DNA of 64,000 nucleotides from positions 252,590,484-252,654,483 of the forward strand of contig CP136064.1 of assembly GCA_032622095.1 (NCBI GenBank), written 5' to 3'. The notes beneath the pieces are model-generated. The model searched no databases, was not told the origin of the DNA, and saw nothing but the letters and a program-made list of their open reading frames with translations. A program made the position numbers and the translations under genes. Shown here piece by piece: positions 34,336 to 44,666 of this stretch (position 1 is its first letter; each line of letters opens with the position of its first letter). The DNA is from Siphonodentalium dalli. Its lineage: Eukaryota > Mollusca > Scaphopoda > Gadilida > Siphonodentaliidae.

Positions 34336-35276
34336 GCCAAACAACGCCAAAACGACAACTTTAGGAAAAATAATGGTACTTTTTTTTGTAACAGCATCAG
34401 TTTGCCCTACCAGCACCATACCAATTCATCAGGATCACCAACATCATAGCAGACTAGCAGGACCACTTGACCAGGGGTGATATATCTATTTGTAAATACT
34501 TTACTGATATTTGGGGGGGGGGGGGCTACATAATACATAATATTATTGGATTAAAATTAAAGGGAGACTATCTAAATTCAGCCATTTATTGAGCCATTTC
34601 CTACTACACACAGAGAAACACGTATAACGACCTGAAAATTGTAATGAAAATGAGTGAAAGGCTTAAAGGTACTCAATACAATTAAACATCCCAAAAGTAC
34701 TATTTCTTTGGCTATGGTGGTAAAAAATATTGTATCCGAGTCGAGGAACCCACCCTTCAAAGCTCAGAGTGTTCAGATATAAATTTGTTATATTTTTTAG
34801 ATGTGGTACACTTTCACGTGCTCAAATGGACAAATTGCGGGTGTAAGATGGATAACTCGAAAATCAAGTGGTTACTATTAACAATAATAAACATTTGATT
34901 TTTGACACCCACAATTTGTCCTTTTCAGCACGTGGAAGTGGACCACATCTGAACAAAAATAAAAAATTTATATCTGAACACTCTGAGCTTTGAAGGGTGG
35001 GTTCCTCGACTAAAATCAAATATTTTTTACCCCCCGAAGCCAAAGAAATAGTAATTTAAGGGTGCGTAATCGTATTGAGTACCTTTAAGCCTTTTGCTCA
35101 TTTTCATTATAATTACCATGTTGTTTTACATCCTTCATGTTACATTTAGTGTTTTGTGCACTCATCCCATACTCAAATTTGTTTATTTGTTGCATATTTT
35201 CCATTGAATAGAGTGTGAGATGGCTTATATAATGGCTGGATGTAGACAGTCAGCTTTCAATATGTTGATGCTTTTT
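34336..35276. repeat. segmental duplication, copy 1
   Basis: Begins CGCCAAAACGACAACTTTAG and ends in GGCTGGATGTAGACAGTCA. Both edges recur in the same order in 35943-38395. TTAA MITE copy 3 lies inside. Confidence 0.8.
34677..35084. mobile_element. TTAA-flanked foldback MITE, copy 3
   Basis: 408 bp, AGGTACTCAATACAATTAAA type ends, TTAA on each side. The flanks are a palindrome (AATGAAAATGAG...GGCTTAAGCC...CTCATTTTCATT) centred on the TTAA. Confidence 0.75.
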
Positions 35277-35477
35277 GACATAATTGTTCTCTATTGTCAG
35301 CTGTATGGAAAGTCATAATTGAACATCTTGAAATATCCTTTATTTTGGTGTATAACACACAAATAAAGGCCTAAATGTGTAATTAATATTATTCTCTGAA
35401 CTTGTTATGAATTATTTTGGTAATTTGATGTGTATATTATATATCTACCCTACTCAAGTAGTCCTGCTAATGTGCTA

Positions 35478-35626
35478 CAGTAATGCCCTAAATAACCACT
35501 GAGAGCTTTCCGGTGAATGGCAGCAAGCCATATTTGGCAACAAGCCATATTTCTGACTAAATCCCGAAAAAAAAACCATCATTCTGCTGTGGTTAAGGAG
35601 TCGATTACTTAGGGAAATACCATATG
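35478..35626. mobile_element. TA-flanked foldback MITE, partial copy 3
   Basis: Starts CAGTAATGCCCTAA, lacks most of the left arm, and keeps GAGAGCTTTCCGGTGAATGG and the right arm ending TCGATTACTTAGG. Confidence 0.7.
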
Positions 35627-36627
35627 ATGCTAGTGACTGCTGAATTGCTGTGCTGCTGTTTGGTCAAACTGATGCCTTTAAGAAAAAGTACCTTTATTTT
35701 TTTCTAAACTTTATGTTCGAGGTGTTCCAATAATCTGAACATAATTGTATCAAACATTCAAAATCATATATTTTACAAAATATTTCAATACTGGCTGTAT
35801 TAGTTGTGATTTGACTATTATAAGATGGCTATTCATGTTGTTTTGCAATCAATAGCACAACCCTTGTTGAGGTTTTTTTTTTTAAATTGTTCTTGAATTT
35901 TTCATAGACACTGGCATTTTTCTCAAATCGTTCTGTTTAGCCAAACCACGCCAAAACGACAACTTTAGCATCGGTTTGCCCTACCAGCACCATACCAATT
36001 CATCAGAATCACCAACATCATAGCAGACTAGCAGGACCACTTGACCAGGGGTGATATATCTATTTGTAAATACTTTACTGATATTTGGGGGGGCTACATA
36101 TAAATACATAATATTATTGGATTAAAATTAAAGGGAGACTATTTAAATTCAGCCACTTATTGAGCCATCTCCTAATACACACAGAGAAACACGTATAACG
36201 ACCTGAAAATTGTAATGAAAATGAGTGAAAGGCTTAAAGGTACTCAATACGATTAAACACCCCAAAAGTACTATTTCTTTGGCTTCGGGTGGGGGGGGGG
36301 GGGGTTGCACAAAAGTTTTATCATACAGGGCTGGGGTGGGTAGGTCCGAAGAGGCCCGAAAAAATGAATTTGTGCAAAAAAATTTCTATTCACATTTTTG
36401 CCCTTGTTTTAAGTTGTTTTCAAATATATTCATTAATAATTGTGTTCTAAGGCAGGTTGTGGCCTTTACAGACACTTAGGAACAGGGTAGATATAAGTTA
36501 TAACTTATAGGTAATACAGGGGAGATCTTCCAAAAACATACCTATACCGGGCGGGGTGCATCTCAGAGGCCTGAAAAAAACTGTTTGTGCAAATTTTTTT
36601 CAACCCACATTATGGACATTGTTTTAA

Positions 36628-37076
36628 AGGTACTCAATCCGATCAGAGGGTCCTATATTACTATTTCTTTGGCTTTGGGGGTAAAAAATAATTGATACGA
36701 GTCGAGGAACCTACCATTCAATGCTCAGGGTGATCAGATATCGATATATGAAGTTTCGTTATTTCTATTCTTTCTGTCCCAGATCACAGTCAAAATTGTG
36801 TTAATATTATTACCACTTGATTTTAGAGTTATCCATCCTTGTCTGTTTGATTAGTGTTTTGGTGTACACATCTCGAGCAGATTATGAAATTAAAGGCAAT
36901 TATTAGTACTCATCTTGAGAAAATAACAAATTTCAAAAATCAATATCTAATAACTCTTGAGCTTTGTTTGATGGGTTCCTCGACTCGAATCAAATATTTT
37001 TTACCCCCAAAGCCAAAGATATAGTAATATAGGACCCTCTGATCGGATTGTTGTTGTTGGAATCTGTTGAGATGGG
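36628..37076. mobile_element. TTAA MITE copy 5, right end missing
   Basis: Starts AGGTACTCAATCCGATCAGA after TTAA and matches copy 2 up to TGTTGAGATGGG, where the 606-bp element begins. Confidence 0.65.
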
Positions 37077-37682
37077 GCACAGTTACTGGACATAAAGTCC
37101 CAAAAATAAGGTTTTAATCGAGTTTAGAAATCGGTATCCTTATATAACGAAGTCAAGTAATCACTGGTAATGCATGAATTAATTTTTGAAAATTCACCCC
37201 CGAGAAACATGTCTCAAATAAAAGCACTAAACGCAAAATACCGGCCATAAAGTCGCTTGTTTCCTATAAATAACATACTCACCTACAACTATGCAGCGAT
37301 AAAATCATTCCGGACGCCAAATTAACGGAGTTTTAAACATTTTTCGCCGTGATCGTCCAGTGGCTCGACACCATCATTGAATTCAAAACCGAAACCAATC
37401 GAATGCAGAAATAAACTGGCGAATAAAAAATGCCAACCCACTAAAACGGAACAATTGAGAGATCGCAATTTTTCGTTTTGGACGTCGGAAGGAAAAGTTA
37501 ATCTGCCTATATCTTTATCGGAGGCCGGTCAGTTTGTGAATTATTACAACGAATTATTCAAAAGTTGTAGTTAATTGGTTTTAATAGGTGTTGGCTATAG
37601 AATTAGATGAGATTATGCATGGTCATCGTCAAATAACTCGATTAAAACCTTATTTTTGGGACTTTATGTCCAGTAACTGTGC
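37077..37682. mobile_element. 606-bp element with perfect 46-bp inverted ends
   Basis: The first 46 bases (starting GCACAGTTACTGGACATAAA) return exactly inverted at the right end. Perfect arms suggest a recent arrival. A 65-codon open frame (37377-37574) is inside but resembles nothing I know. No clear target duplication seen. Confidence 0.8.
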
Positions 37683-38395
37683 ACAATGTAACGTTTCACG
37701 ACCCCCCCCCCCCTCGCTTCGGGGGTGAAAATATTGGATTTGGGTCGAGGAACCCACCCTTCAAAGCTCGGAGTGATCAGTTATTGATTTTTGAAGTTTG
37801 TTATTTTTTTTAGATGTGGCCCACTTCCACGGGCTCAAATGGACAAATTGCGGGTGTAAGATGGATAACTCGAAAATCAAGTGGTTACTATTAACAATAA
37901 TAACCATTATTTTTTAGTTATCCACCTTACACCCGCAATTTGTTCATTTGAGCACGTGGAAGTGGACCACATCTAAAAAATATAACAAACATCAAAAATC
38001 AATAACTGATCACTCTGAGCTTTGAATGGTGGGTTCCTCGACTCGAATACAATATTTTTGACCCCCGAAGCCAAAGAAATAGTAATTTAGGGGTGTTTAA
38101 TCGTATTGAGTACCTTTATGGCTTTCAGTTCCTCGACTCGAATCAAATATTGTTTACCCCCGAAGCCAAAGAATAGTAATTTAAGGGTGCGTAATCGGAT
38201 TAAGTTCCTTTAAGCCTTTTACTCATTTTCATTATAATTACCATGTTGTTTTACATCCTTCATGTTACATTTAGTGTTTTGTGCAATCATCCCAGACTCA
38301 AATTTGTTTATTTGTTGCATATTTTCCGTTGAATAGAGTGCGAAATGGCCTATATAATGGCTGGATGTAGACAGTCACCTTTCATTATGTTGATA

Positions 38396-38701
38396 TGAAA
38401 TGAAATCTAACAATAAATTATGAAATATGTATGTAGTCGTGTTTTCAATGGTTGACCCATGTTTTATTTTGCCCTCATGCAACACTATATTAGTATATAC
38501 TTGCTATTTTTATGTAAATAGCCCACATGAACAGTCATGTTTCTGACGGCGACCCATCAGGACTGGAAGGATTGGGGTATATACAAAATATTGGCACAGA
38601 ATAGTGTACATTTCATGAGTTCCAGATACTGCAGCTATCCGAATGTCTGAAGTGAAGGTGTAGAGAGTACGTTAGTCATATTGATTCATGGTCCTGATTT
38701 T
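38396..38701. other. short stretch, nothing recognised
   Basis: AT-rich sequence between the segmental duplication and the right subterminal array. Confidence 0.4.
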
Positions 38702-39027
38702 TATACACCATTATGTGTATAATTTAACACAATAATGTGTATAATTTAACACAAAAATGTGTGAAATTGTGCACATTTTTGTGTAAATAGTATGTGTAAA
38801 AACATACACTGTAATGTGTAAGAAAGTACACAAAATGTGTAAGGGGTATGTGTATATTTTATACACATCATTGTGTATAAATGTGTAGAAATTTACCCAT
38901 TTATTGTGTAAAAATTCTTACACAATTTGTGTACTTCGATGAAACTACACATTTACTACACAAATATGTTTAAGATCAAAAATGAATAATGATTGTGTAG
39001 CAGGGCTACACATTTTGTGTAGAAAAA
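38702..39027. repeat. right subterminal TGTGTA/TACACA array
   Basis: More than twenty TGTGTA or TACACA-like words over about 325 bases, many as palindromes (ACACCATTATGTGT, ACACAAAATGTGT). It is longer than the left array. Confidence 0.85.
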
Positions 39028-39049
39028 CTACACATTAGTAATAAGAGTG
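39028..39049 (-). repeat. right terminal inverted repeat of giant element
   Basis: Ends TAATAAGAGTG at 39049; inverse of 3394-3415 with two mismatches. Confidence 0.92.
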
Positions 39050-39051
39050 CA
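39050..39051. repeat. target-site duplication CA, right copy
   Basis: Second copy of the first two anticodon bases of iMet. Confidence 0.85.
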
Positions 39052-39089
39052 TAACCCAGAGGTCCGAGGATCGAAACCTCGCTCTGCTA
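39050..39089 (+). pseudogene. initiator tRNA-Met, 3' part (split by transposon)
   Basis: Unit 3. Bases 33-72 of iMet, with the T arm and box B. Joined to 3360-3393 less one CA, it gives the 72-base length of the intact copies. Confidence 0.97.
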
Positions 39090-39377
39090 ATATTTTCGTC
39101 AAGGGGAGAGGAAGGAAGAATTATCACTTTGTTTGAAAGTAAATACAGTAAGAATGTGCGTGTGTGTTTTAATGTTTATATTAAAATATGGTTTTATTTA
39201 TTATTGCTAGCAAATTAAAAAAAACGCTTCTTAAATGAATCGTGCACATGCATTTCAAGGGAGACTCGAAATGCATGACTTGTCCAGTCTATCGTTATAA
39301 AGTTCAAAGTCGCGTTGACTTCTCGACAACAAATGTGCTAGCTGCTCAAGAAGCTAAATTTGCGTTCATATCTCGCC

Positions 39378-39448
39378 GCATCGGTGGTTCAGTGGTAGAA
39401 TGCTCGCCTGCCACGCGGGCGACCCGGGTTCGATTCCCGGCCGATGCA
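39378..39448 (+). tRNA. tRNA-Gly (GCC)
   Basis: Unit 3, first intact tRNA after the insertion. Confidence 0.97.
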
Positions 39449-39609
39449 AAATAAGTTTTTTTCACTGATTTTGTTTGTGGATATCCACCTCATTTTGGAC
39501 TATGCAGTTTAATTGGGAACTTGAGAAAAACAAATTTCATTGGCACATAAATTTGTTTAAAGAAAACGGACGGACTTGCGATTCGCATTTCATCGAGCAA
39601 AATTACTGT

Positions 39610-39693
39610 TGTCAGAAGTGGGATTCGAACCCACGCCGGGAAGACCCGACTGCGACCTGAACGCAGCGCCTTAGACCACTCGGCCATCCTGAC
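39610..39693 (-). tRNA. tRNA-Leu (CAG)
   Basis: Unit 3, consensus copy. Confidence 0.97.
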
Positions 39694-39962
39694 TACAGAA
39701 AGACTGCAACAGTATCCTGCTCAAAGTGAGACAATGGTATTGTGGATATATTTTAGTTCCCTTCTGGCTGTCGTTGCATTCTTAACGCACACATCCGATT
39801 GCTGATTTTTTGGTGGGTATATGATAAATGTACGTGATTCTATATAGTTATATTATGGCTATTAAGTTTTCATAAACAGGCCTTCTTGGACATAAAACAT
39901 AATTTTATATTTTGTTTTCAAATCAGCGAAAATGCGTTATGAAGAGCACTGTTTTCATTACT

Positions 39963-40043
39963 GTCCCAGTAGCTCAGCGAGTCAGCGGATAGAGCGCTGG
40001 ACTTCTAATCCAGAGGCCGTGGGTTCGATCCCCACCTGGGATG
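39963..40043 (+). tRNA. tRNA-Arg (TCT), enlarged D loop
   Basis: Unit 4, with the 8-base D-loop duplication. Confidence 0.85.
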
Positions 40044-40167
40044 CACAGATATTTTTAAATCTTGGAATCAAAATTCGGTCGTCGTGCCTTGCTGACCTGC
40101 AAAGCGATTGTTGACAAACTGTTGAATAACGAATATAATGTCTTATAAAATGGTGTATTTATCGTAA

Positions 40168-40238
40168 GCGCCGCTGGTGTAGTGGTATCATGCAAGATTC
40201 CCATTCTTGCGACCCGGGTTCGATTCCCGGGCGGCGCA
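40168..40238 (+). tRNA. tRNA-Gly (CCC)
   Basis: Unit 4, consensus copy. Confidence 0.97.
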
Positions 40239-40348
40239 TATCTACTTTTTCAGTTAAATATGACAGGCCATAATTTAGCTGACATTTCTAATGGATTCAA
40301 TTTTTAACAGAGGAATGTCATTTTAGAAAACCACCATTATTACCATGG

Positions 40349-40420
40349 AGCAGAGTGGCGCAGTGGTAGCGTGCTGGGCCCATAACCCAGAGGTCCGAGG
40401 ATCGAAACCTCGCTCTGCTA
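40349..40420 (+). tRNA. initiator tRNA-Met (CAT)
   Basis: Unit 4, consensus copy. Confidence 0.97.
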
Positions 40421-40708
40421 ATATTTTCGTCAAGGGGAGAGGAAGGAAGAATTATCACTTTGTTTGAAAGTAAATACAGTAAGAATGTGCGTGTGTGTTT
40501 TAATGTTTATATTAAAATATGGTTTTATTTATTATTGCTAGCAAATTAAAAAAAACGCTTCTTAAATGAATCGTGCACATGCATTTCAAGGGAGACTCGA
40601 AATGCATGACTTGTCCAGTCTATCGTTATAAAGTTCAAAGTCGCGTTGACTTCTCGACAACAAATGTGCTAGCTGCTCAAGAAGCTAAATTTGCGTTCAT
40701 ATCTCGCC

Positions 40709-40779
40709 GCATCGGTGGTTCAGTGGTAGAATGCTCGCCTGCCACGCGGGCGACCCGGGTTCGATTCCCGGCCGATGCA
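40709..40779 (+). tRNA. tRNA-Gly (GCC)
   Basis: Unit 4, consensus copy. Confidence 0.97.
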
Positions 40780-40940
40780 AAATAAGTTTTTTTCACTGAT
40801 TTTGTTTGTGGATATCCACCTCATTTTGGACTATGCAGTTTAATTGGGAACTTGAGAAAAACAAATTTCATTGGCACATAAATTTGTTTAAAGAAAACGG
40901 ACGGACTTGCGATTCGCATTTCATCGAGCAAAATTACTGT

Positions 40941-41024
40941 TGTCAGAAGTGGGATTCGAACCCACGCCGGGAAGACCCGACTGCGACCTGAACGCAGCGC
41001 CTTAGACCACTCGGCCATCCTGAC
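40941..41024 (-). tRNA. tRNA-Leu (CAG)
   Basis: Unit 4, consensus copy. Confidence 0.97.
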
Positions 41025-41293
41025 TACAGAAAGACTGCAACAGTATCCTGCTCAAAGTGAGACAATGGTATTGTGGATATATTTTAGTTCCCTTCTGGCT
41101 GTCGTTGCATTCTTAACGCACACATCCGATTGCTGATTTTTTGGTGGGTATATGATAAATGTACGTGATTCTATATAGTTATATTATGGCTATTAAGTTT
41201 TCATAAACAGGCCTTCTTGGACATAAAACATAATTTTATATTTTGTTTTCAAATCAGCGAAAATGCGTTATGAAGAGCACTGTTTTCATTACT

Positions 41294-41366
41294 GTCCCAG
41301 TAGCTCAGCGGATAGAGCGCTGGACTTCTAATCCAGAGGCCGTGGGTTCGATCCACACCTGGGATG
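41294..41366 (+). tRNA. tRNA-Arg (TCT), T-stem mismatch
   Basis: Unit 5. Normal 73-base form without the D-loop duplication. The 3' T-stem strand is CACAC instead of CCCAC, which breaks one pair and alters the end of box B. Confidence 0.88.
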
Positions 41367-41490
41367 CACAGATATTTTTAAATCTTGGAATCAAAATTCG
41401 GTCGTCGTGCCTTGCTGACCTGCAAAGCGATTGTTGACAAACTGTTGAATAACGAATATAATGTCTTATAAAATGGTGTATTTATCGTAA

Positions 41491-41561
41491 GCGCCGCTGG
41501 TGTAGTGGTATCATGCAAGATTCCCATTCTTGCGACCCGGGTTCGATTCCCGGGCGGCGCA
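41491..41561 (+). tRNA. tRNA-Gly (CCC)
   Basis: Unit 5. The spacer just after it lacks 32 bases, including the normal TCTACTTTTTC terminator; the next T runs are only ATTT and GACATTTC. Confidence 0.93.
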
Positions 41562-41639
41562 TAATTTAGCTGACATTTCTAATGGATTCAATTTTTAACA
41601 GAGGAATGTCATTTTAGAAAACCACCATTATTACCATGG

Positions 41640-41711
41640 AGCAGAGTGGCGCAGTGGTAGCGTGTTGGGCCCATAACCCAGAGGTCCGAGGATCGAAACC
41701 TCGCTCTGCTA
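41640..41711 (+). tRNA. initiator tRNA-Met (CAT)
   Basis: Unit 5. The first anticodon-stem base is T instead of C, giving a T-G wobble at the stem top. Confidence 0.94.
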
Positions 41712-41999
41712 ATATTTTCGTCAAGGGGAGAGGAAGGAAGAATTATCACTTTGTTTGAAAGTAAATACAGTAAGAATGTGCGTGTGTGTTTTAATGTTTA
41801 TATTAAAATATGGTTTTATTTATTATTGCTAGCAAATTAAAAAAAACGCTTCTTAAATGAATCGTGCACATGCATTTCAAGGGAGACTCGAAATGCATGA
41901 CTTGTCCAGTCTATCGTTATAAAGTTCAAAGTCGCGTTGACTTCTCGACAACAAATGTGCTAGCTGCTCAAGAAGCTAAATTTGCGTTCATATCTCGCC

Positions 42000-42070
42000 G
42001 CATCGGTGGTTCAGTGGTAGAATGCTCGCCTGCCACGCGGGCGACCCGGGTTCGATTCCCGGCCGATGCA
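42000..42070 (+). tRNA. tRNA-Gly (GCC)
   Basis: Unit 5, consensus copy. Confidence 0.97.
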
Positions 42071-42231
42071 AAATAAGTTTTTTTCACTGATTTTGTTTGT
42101 GGATATCCACCTCATTTTGGACTATGCAGTTTAATTGGGAACTTGAGAAAAACAAATTTCATTGGCACATAAATTTGTTTAAAGAAAACGGACGGACTTG
42201 CGATTCGCATTTCATCGAGCAAAATTACTGT

Positions 42232-42315
42232 TGTCAGAAGTGGGATTCGAACCCACGCCGGGAAGACCCGACTGCGACCTGAACGCAGCGCCTTAGACCA
42301 CTCGGCCATCCTGAC
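42232..42315 (-). tRNA. tRNA-Leu (CAG)
   Basis: Unit 5, consensus copy. Confidence 0.97.
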
Positions 42316-42584
42316 TACAGAAAGACTGCAACAGTATCCTGCTCAAAGTGAGACAATGGTATTGTGGATATATTTTAGTTCCCTTCTGGCTGTCGTTGCA
42401 TTCTTAACGCACACATCCGATTGCTGATTTTTTGGTGGGTATATGATAAATGTACGTGATTCTATATAGTTATATTATGGCTATTAAGTTTTCATAAACA
42501 GGCCTTCTTGGACATAAAACATAATTTTATATTTTGTTTTCAAATCAGCGAAAATGCGTTATGAAGAGCACTGTTTTCATTACT

Positions 42585-42665
42585 GTCCCAGTAGCTCAGC
42601 GAGTCAGCGGATAGAGCGCTGGACTTCTAATCCAGAGGCCGTGGGTTCGATCCCCACCTGGGATG
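42585..42665 (+). tRNA. tRNA-Arg (TCT), enlarged D loop
   Basis: Unit 6, with the 8-base D-loop duplication. Confidence 0.85.
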
Positions 42666-42789
42666 CACAGATATTTTTAAATCTTGGAATCAAAATTCGG
42701 TCGTCGTGCCTTGCTGACCTGCACAGCGATTGTTGACAAACTGTTGAATAACGAATATAATGTCTTATAAAATGGTGTATTTATCGTAA

Positions 42790-42860
42790 GCGCCGCTGGT
42801 GTAGTGGTATCATGCAAGATTCCCATTCTTGCGACCCGGGTTCGATTCCCGGGCGGCGCA
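42790..42860 (+). tRNA. tRNA-Gly (CCC)
   Basis: Unit 6, consensus copy. Confidence 0.97.
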
Positions 42861-42970
42861 TATCTACTTTTTCAGTTAAATATGACAGGCCATAATTTAG
42901 CTGACATTTCTAATGGATTCAATTTTTAACAGAGGAATGTCATTTTAGAAAACCACCATTATTACCATGG

Positions 42971-43042
42971 AGCAGAGTGGCGCAGTGGTAGCGTGTTGGC
43001 CCCATAACCCAGAGGTCCGAGGATCGAAACCTCGCTCTGCTA
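42971..43042 (+). tRNA. initiator tRNA-Met (CAT), damaged initiator stem
   Basis: Unit 6. The anticodon stem reads TTGGC instead of CTGGG, so one of the three G-C pairs that mark initiator tRNAs is lost. It is probably a weak or inactive copy. Confidence 0.85.
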
Positions 43043-43336
43043 ATATTTTCGTCAAGGGGAGAGGAAGGAAGAATTATCACTTTGTTTGAAAGTAAATACA
43101 GTAAGAATGTGCGTGTGTGTTTTAATGTTTATATTAAAATATGGTTTTATTTATTATTGCTAGCAAATTAAAAAAAACGCTTCTTAAATGAATCGTGCAC
43201 ATGCATTTCAAGGGAGACTCGAAATGCATGACTTGTCCAGTCTATCGTTATAAAGTTCAAAGTCGCGTTGACTTCTCGACAACAAATGTGCTATATATAG
43301 CTGCTCAAGAAGCTAAATTTGCGTTCATATCTCGCC

Positions 43337-43407
43337 GCATCGGTGGTTCAGTGGTAGAATGCTCGCCTGCCACGCGGGCGACCCGGGTTCGATTCCCGGC
43401 CGATGCA
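43337..43407 (+). tRNA. tRNA-Gly (GCC)
   Basis: Unit 6. The gene is normal; a 6-base TATATA insertion lies about 40 bases upstream (near 43292). Confidence 0.97.
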
Positions 43408-43568
43408 AAATAAGTTTTTTTCACTGATTTTGTTTGTGGATATCCACCTCATTTTGGACTATGCAGTTTAATTGGGAACTTGAGAAAAACAAATTTCATT
43501 GGCACATAAATTTGTTTAAAGAAAACGGACGGACTTGCGATTCGCATTTCATCGAGCAAAATTACTGT

Positions 43569-43652
43569 TGTCAGAAGTGGGATTCGAACCCACGCCGGGA
43601 AGACCCGACTGCGACCTGAACGCAGCGCCTTAGACCACTCGGCCATCCTGAC
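43569..43652 (-). tRNA. tRNA-Leu (CAG)
   Basis: Unit 6, consensus copy. Confidence 0.97.
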
Positions 43653-43921
43653 TACAGAAAGACTGCAACAGTATCCTGCTCAAAGTGAGACAATGGTATT
43701 GTGGATATATTTTAGTTCCCTTCTGGCTGTCGTTGCATTCTTAACGCACACATCCGATTGCTGATTTTTTGGTGGGTATATGATAAATGTACGTGATTCT
43801 ATATAGTTATATTATGGCTATTAAGTTTTCATAAACAGGCCTTCTTGGACATAAAACATAATTTTATATTTTGTTTTCAAATCAGCGAAAATGCGTTATG
43901 AAGAGCACTGTTTTCATTACT

Positions 43922-44002
43922 GTCCCAGTAGCTCAGCGAGTCAGCGGATAGAGCGCTGGACTTCTAATCCAGAGGCCGTGGGTTCGATCCCCACCTGGGA
44001 TG
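43922..44002 (+). tRNA. tRNA-Arg (TCT), enlarged D loop
   Basis: Unit 7, with the 8-base D-loop duplication. Confidence 0.85.
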
Positions 44003-44126
44003 CACAGATATTTTTAAATCTTGGAATCAAAATTCGGTCGTCGTGCCTTGCTGACCTGCAAAGCGATTGTTGACAAACTGTTGAATAACGAATATAATGT
44101 CTTATAAAATGGTGTATTTATCGTAA

Positions 44127-44197
44127 GCGCCGCTGGTGTAGTGGTATCATGCAAGATTCCCATTCTTGCGACCCGGGTTCGATTCCCGGGCGGCGCA
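44127..44197 (+). tRNA. tRNA-Gly (CCC)
   Basis: Unit 7, consensus copy. Confidence 0.97.
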
Positions 44198-44307
44198 TAT
44201 CTACTTTTTCAGTTAAATATGACAGGCCATAATTTAGCTGACATTTCTAATGGATTCAATTTTTAACAGAGGAATGTCATTTTAGAAAACCACCATTATT
44301 ACCATGG

Positions 44308-44379
44308 AGCAGAGTGGCGCAGTGGTAGCGTGCTGGGCCCATAACCCAGAGGTCCGAGGATCGAAACCTCGCTCTGCTA
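44308..44379 (+). tRNA. initiator tRNA-Met (CAT)
   Basis: Unit 7, consensus copy. Confidence 0.97.
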
Positions 44380-44666
44380 ATATTTTCGTCAAGGGGAGAG
44401 GAAGGAAGAATTATCACTTTGTTTGAAAGTAAATACAGTAAGAATGTGCGTGTGTGTTTTAATGTTTATATTAAAATATGGTTTTATTTATTATTGCTAG
44501 CAAATTAAAAAAAACGCTTCTTAAATGAATCGTGCACATGCATTTCAAGGGAGACTCGAAATGCATGACTTGTCCAGTCTATCGTTATAAAGTTCAAAGT
44601 CGCGTTGATTCTCGACAACAAATGTGCTAGCTGCTCAAGAAGCTAAATTTGCGTTCATATCTCGCC

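Larger units (their letters stand above)
36238..38209. mobile_element. TTAA-flanked foldback MITE, copy 4, with nested insertions
   Basis: Left end AGGTACTCAATACGATTAAA at 36238 after TTAA; right end near 38209 before TTAA. The inside is interrupted by a G-rich run at 36288-36304, another MITE copy and the 606-bp element. Confidence 0.6.
35943..38395. repeat. segmental duplication, copy 2 (expanded)
   Basis: Same borders as 34336-35276 but about 2.45 kb long, because its MITE has taken in further elements. Confidence 0.75.
3394..39049 (+). mobile_element. giant CACTA (EnSpm/CMC)-like DNA transposon, 35.7 kb
   Basis: Boundaries come from the interrupted tRNA: the reading GGGCCCATAACCC of intact copies becomes GGGCCCA, then the element, then CATAACCC. 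The first 22 bases, starting CACTCTTAT, match the reverse complement of the last 22 at 20 positions. The flanking CA is duplicated, a 2-bp target duplication known in the CMC group. Subterminal arrays of TGTGTA/TACACA lie at both ends, as in CACTA elements where the accessory protein binds. It encodes an intact CACTA-type transposase and a spliced SAM-domain gene, both on the plus strand. Much of its length is nested smaller elements, so it probably grew after or between transpositions. An alternative is two CACTA ends mobilising an unrelated segment. Confidence 0.9.

Noticed and set aside
34063-34480. Possible third gene of the element (68- and 76-codon frames)
   Set aside because: Neither has splice-consistent extensions or recognisable motifs, and the second is partly shared with the segmental duplication at 35943, where the frame is broken.
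37377-37574. 65-codon frame in the 606-bp element as a captured gene fragment
   Set aside because: No family resemblance; too short to claim without a search.
3394-39049. Maverick/Polinton or other giant virus-like element
   Set aside because: Terminal repeats are only 22 bp, the target duplication is 2 bp rather than 6, and no polymerase, integrase, ATPase or capsid gene is seen.
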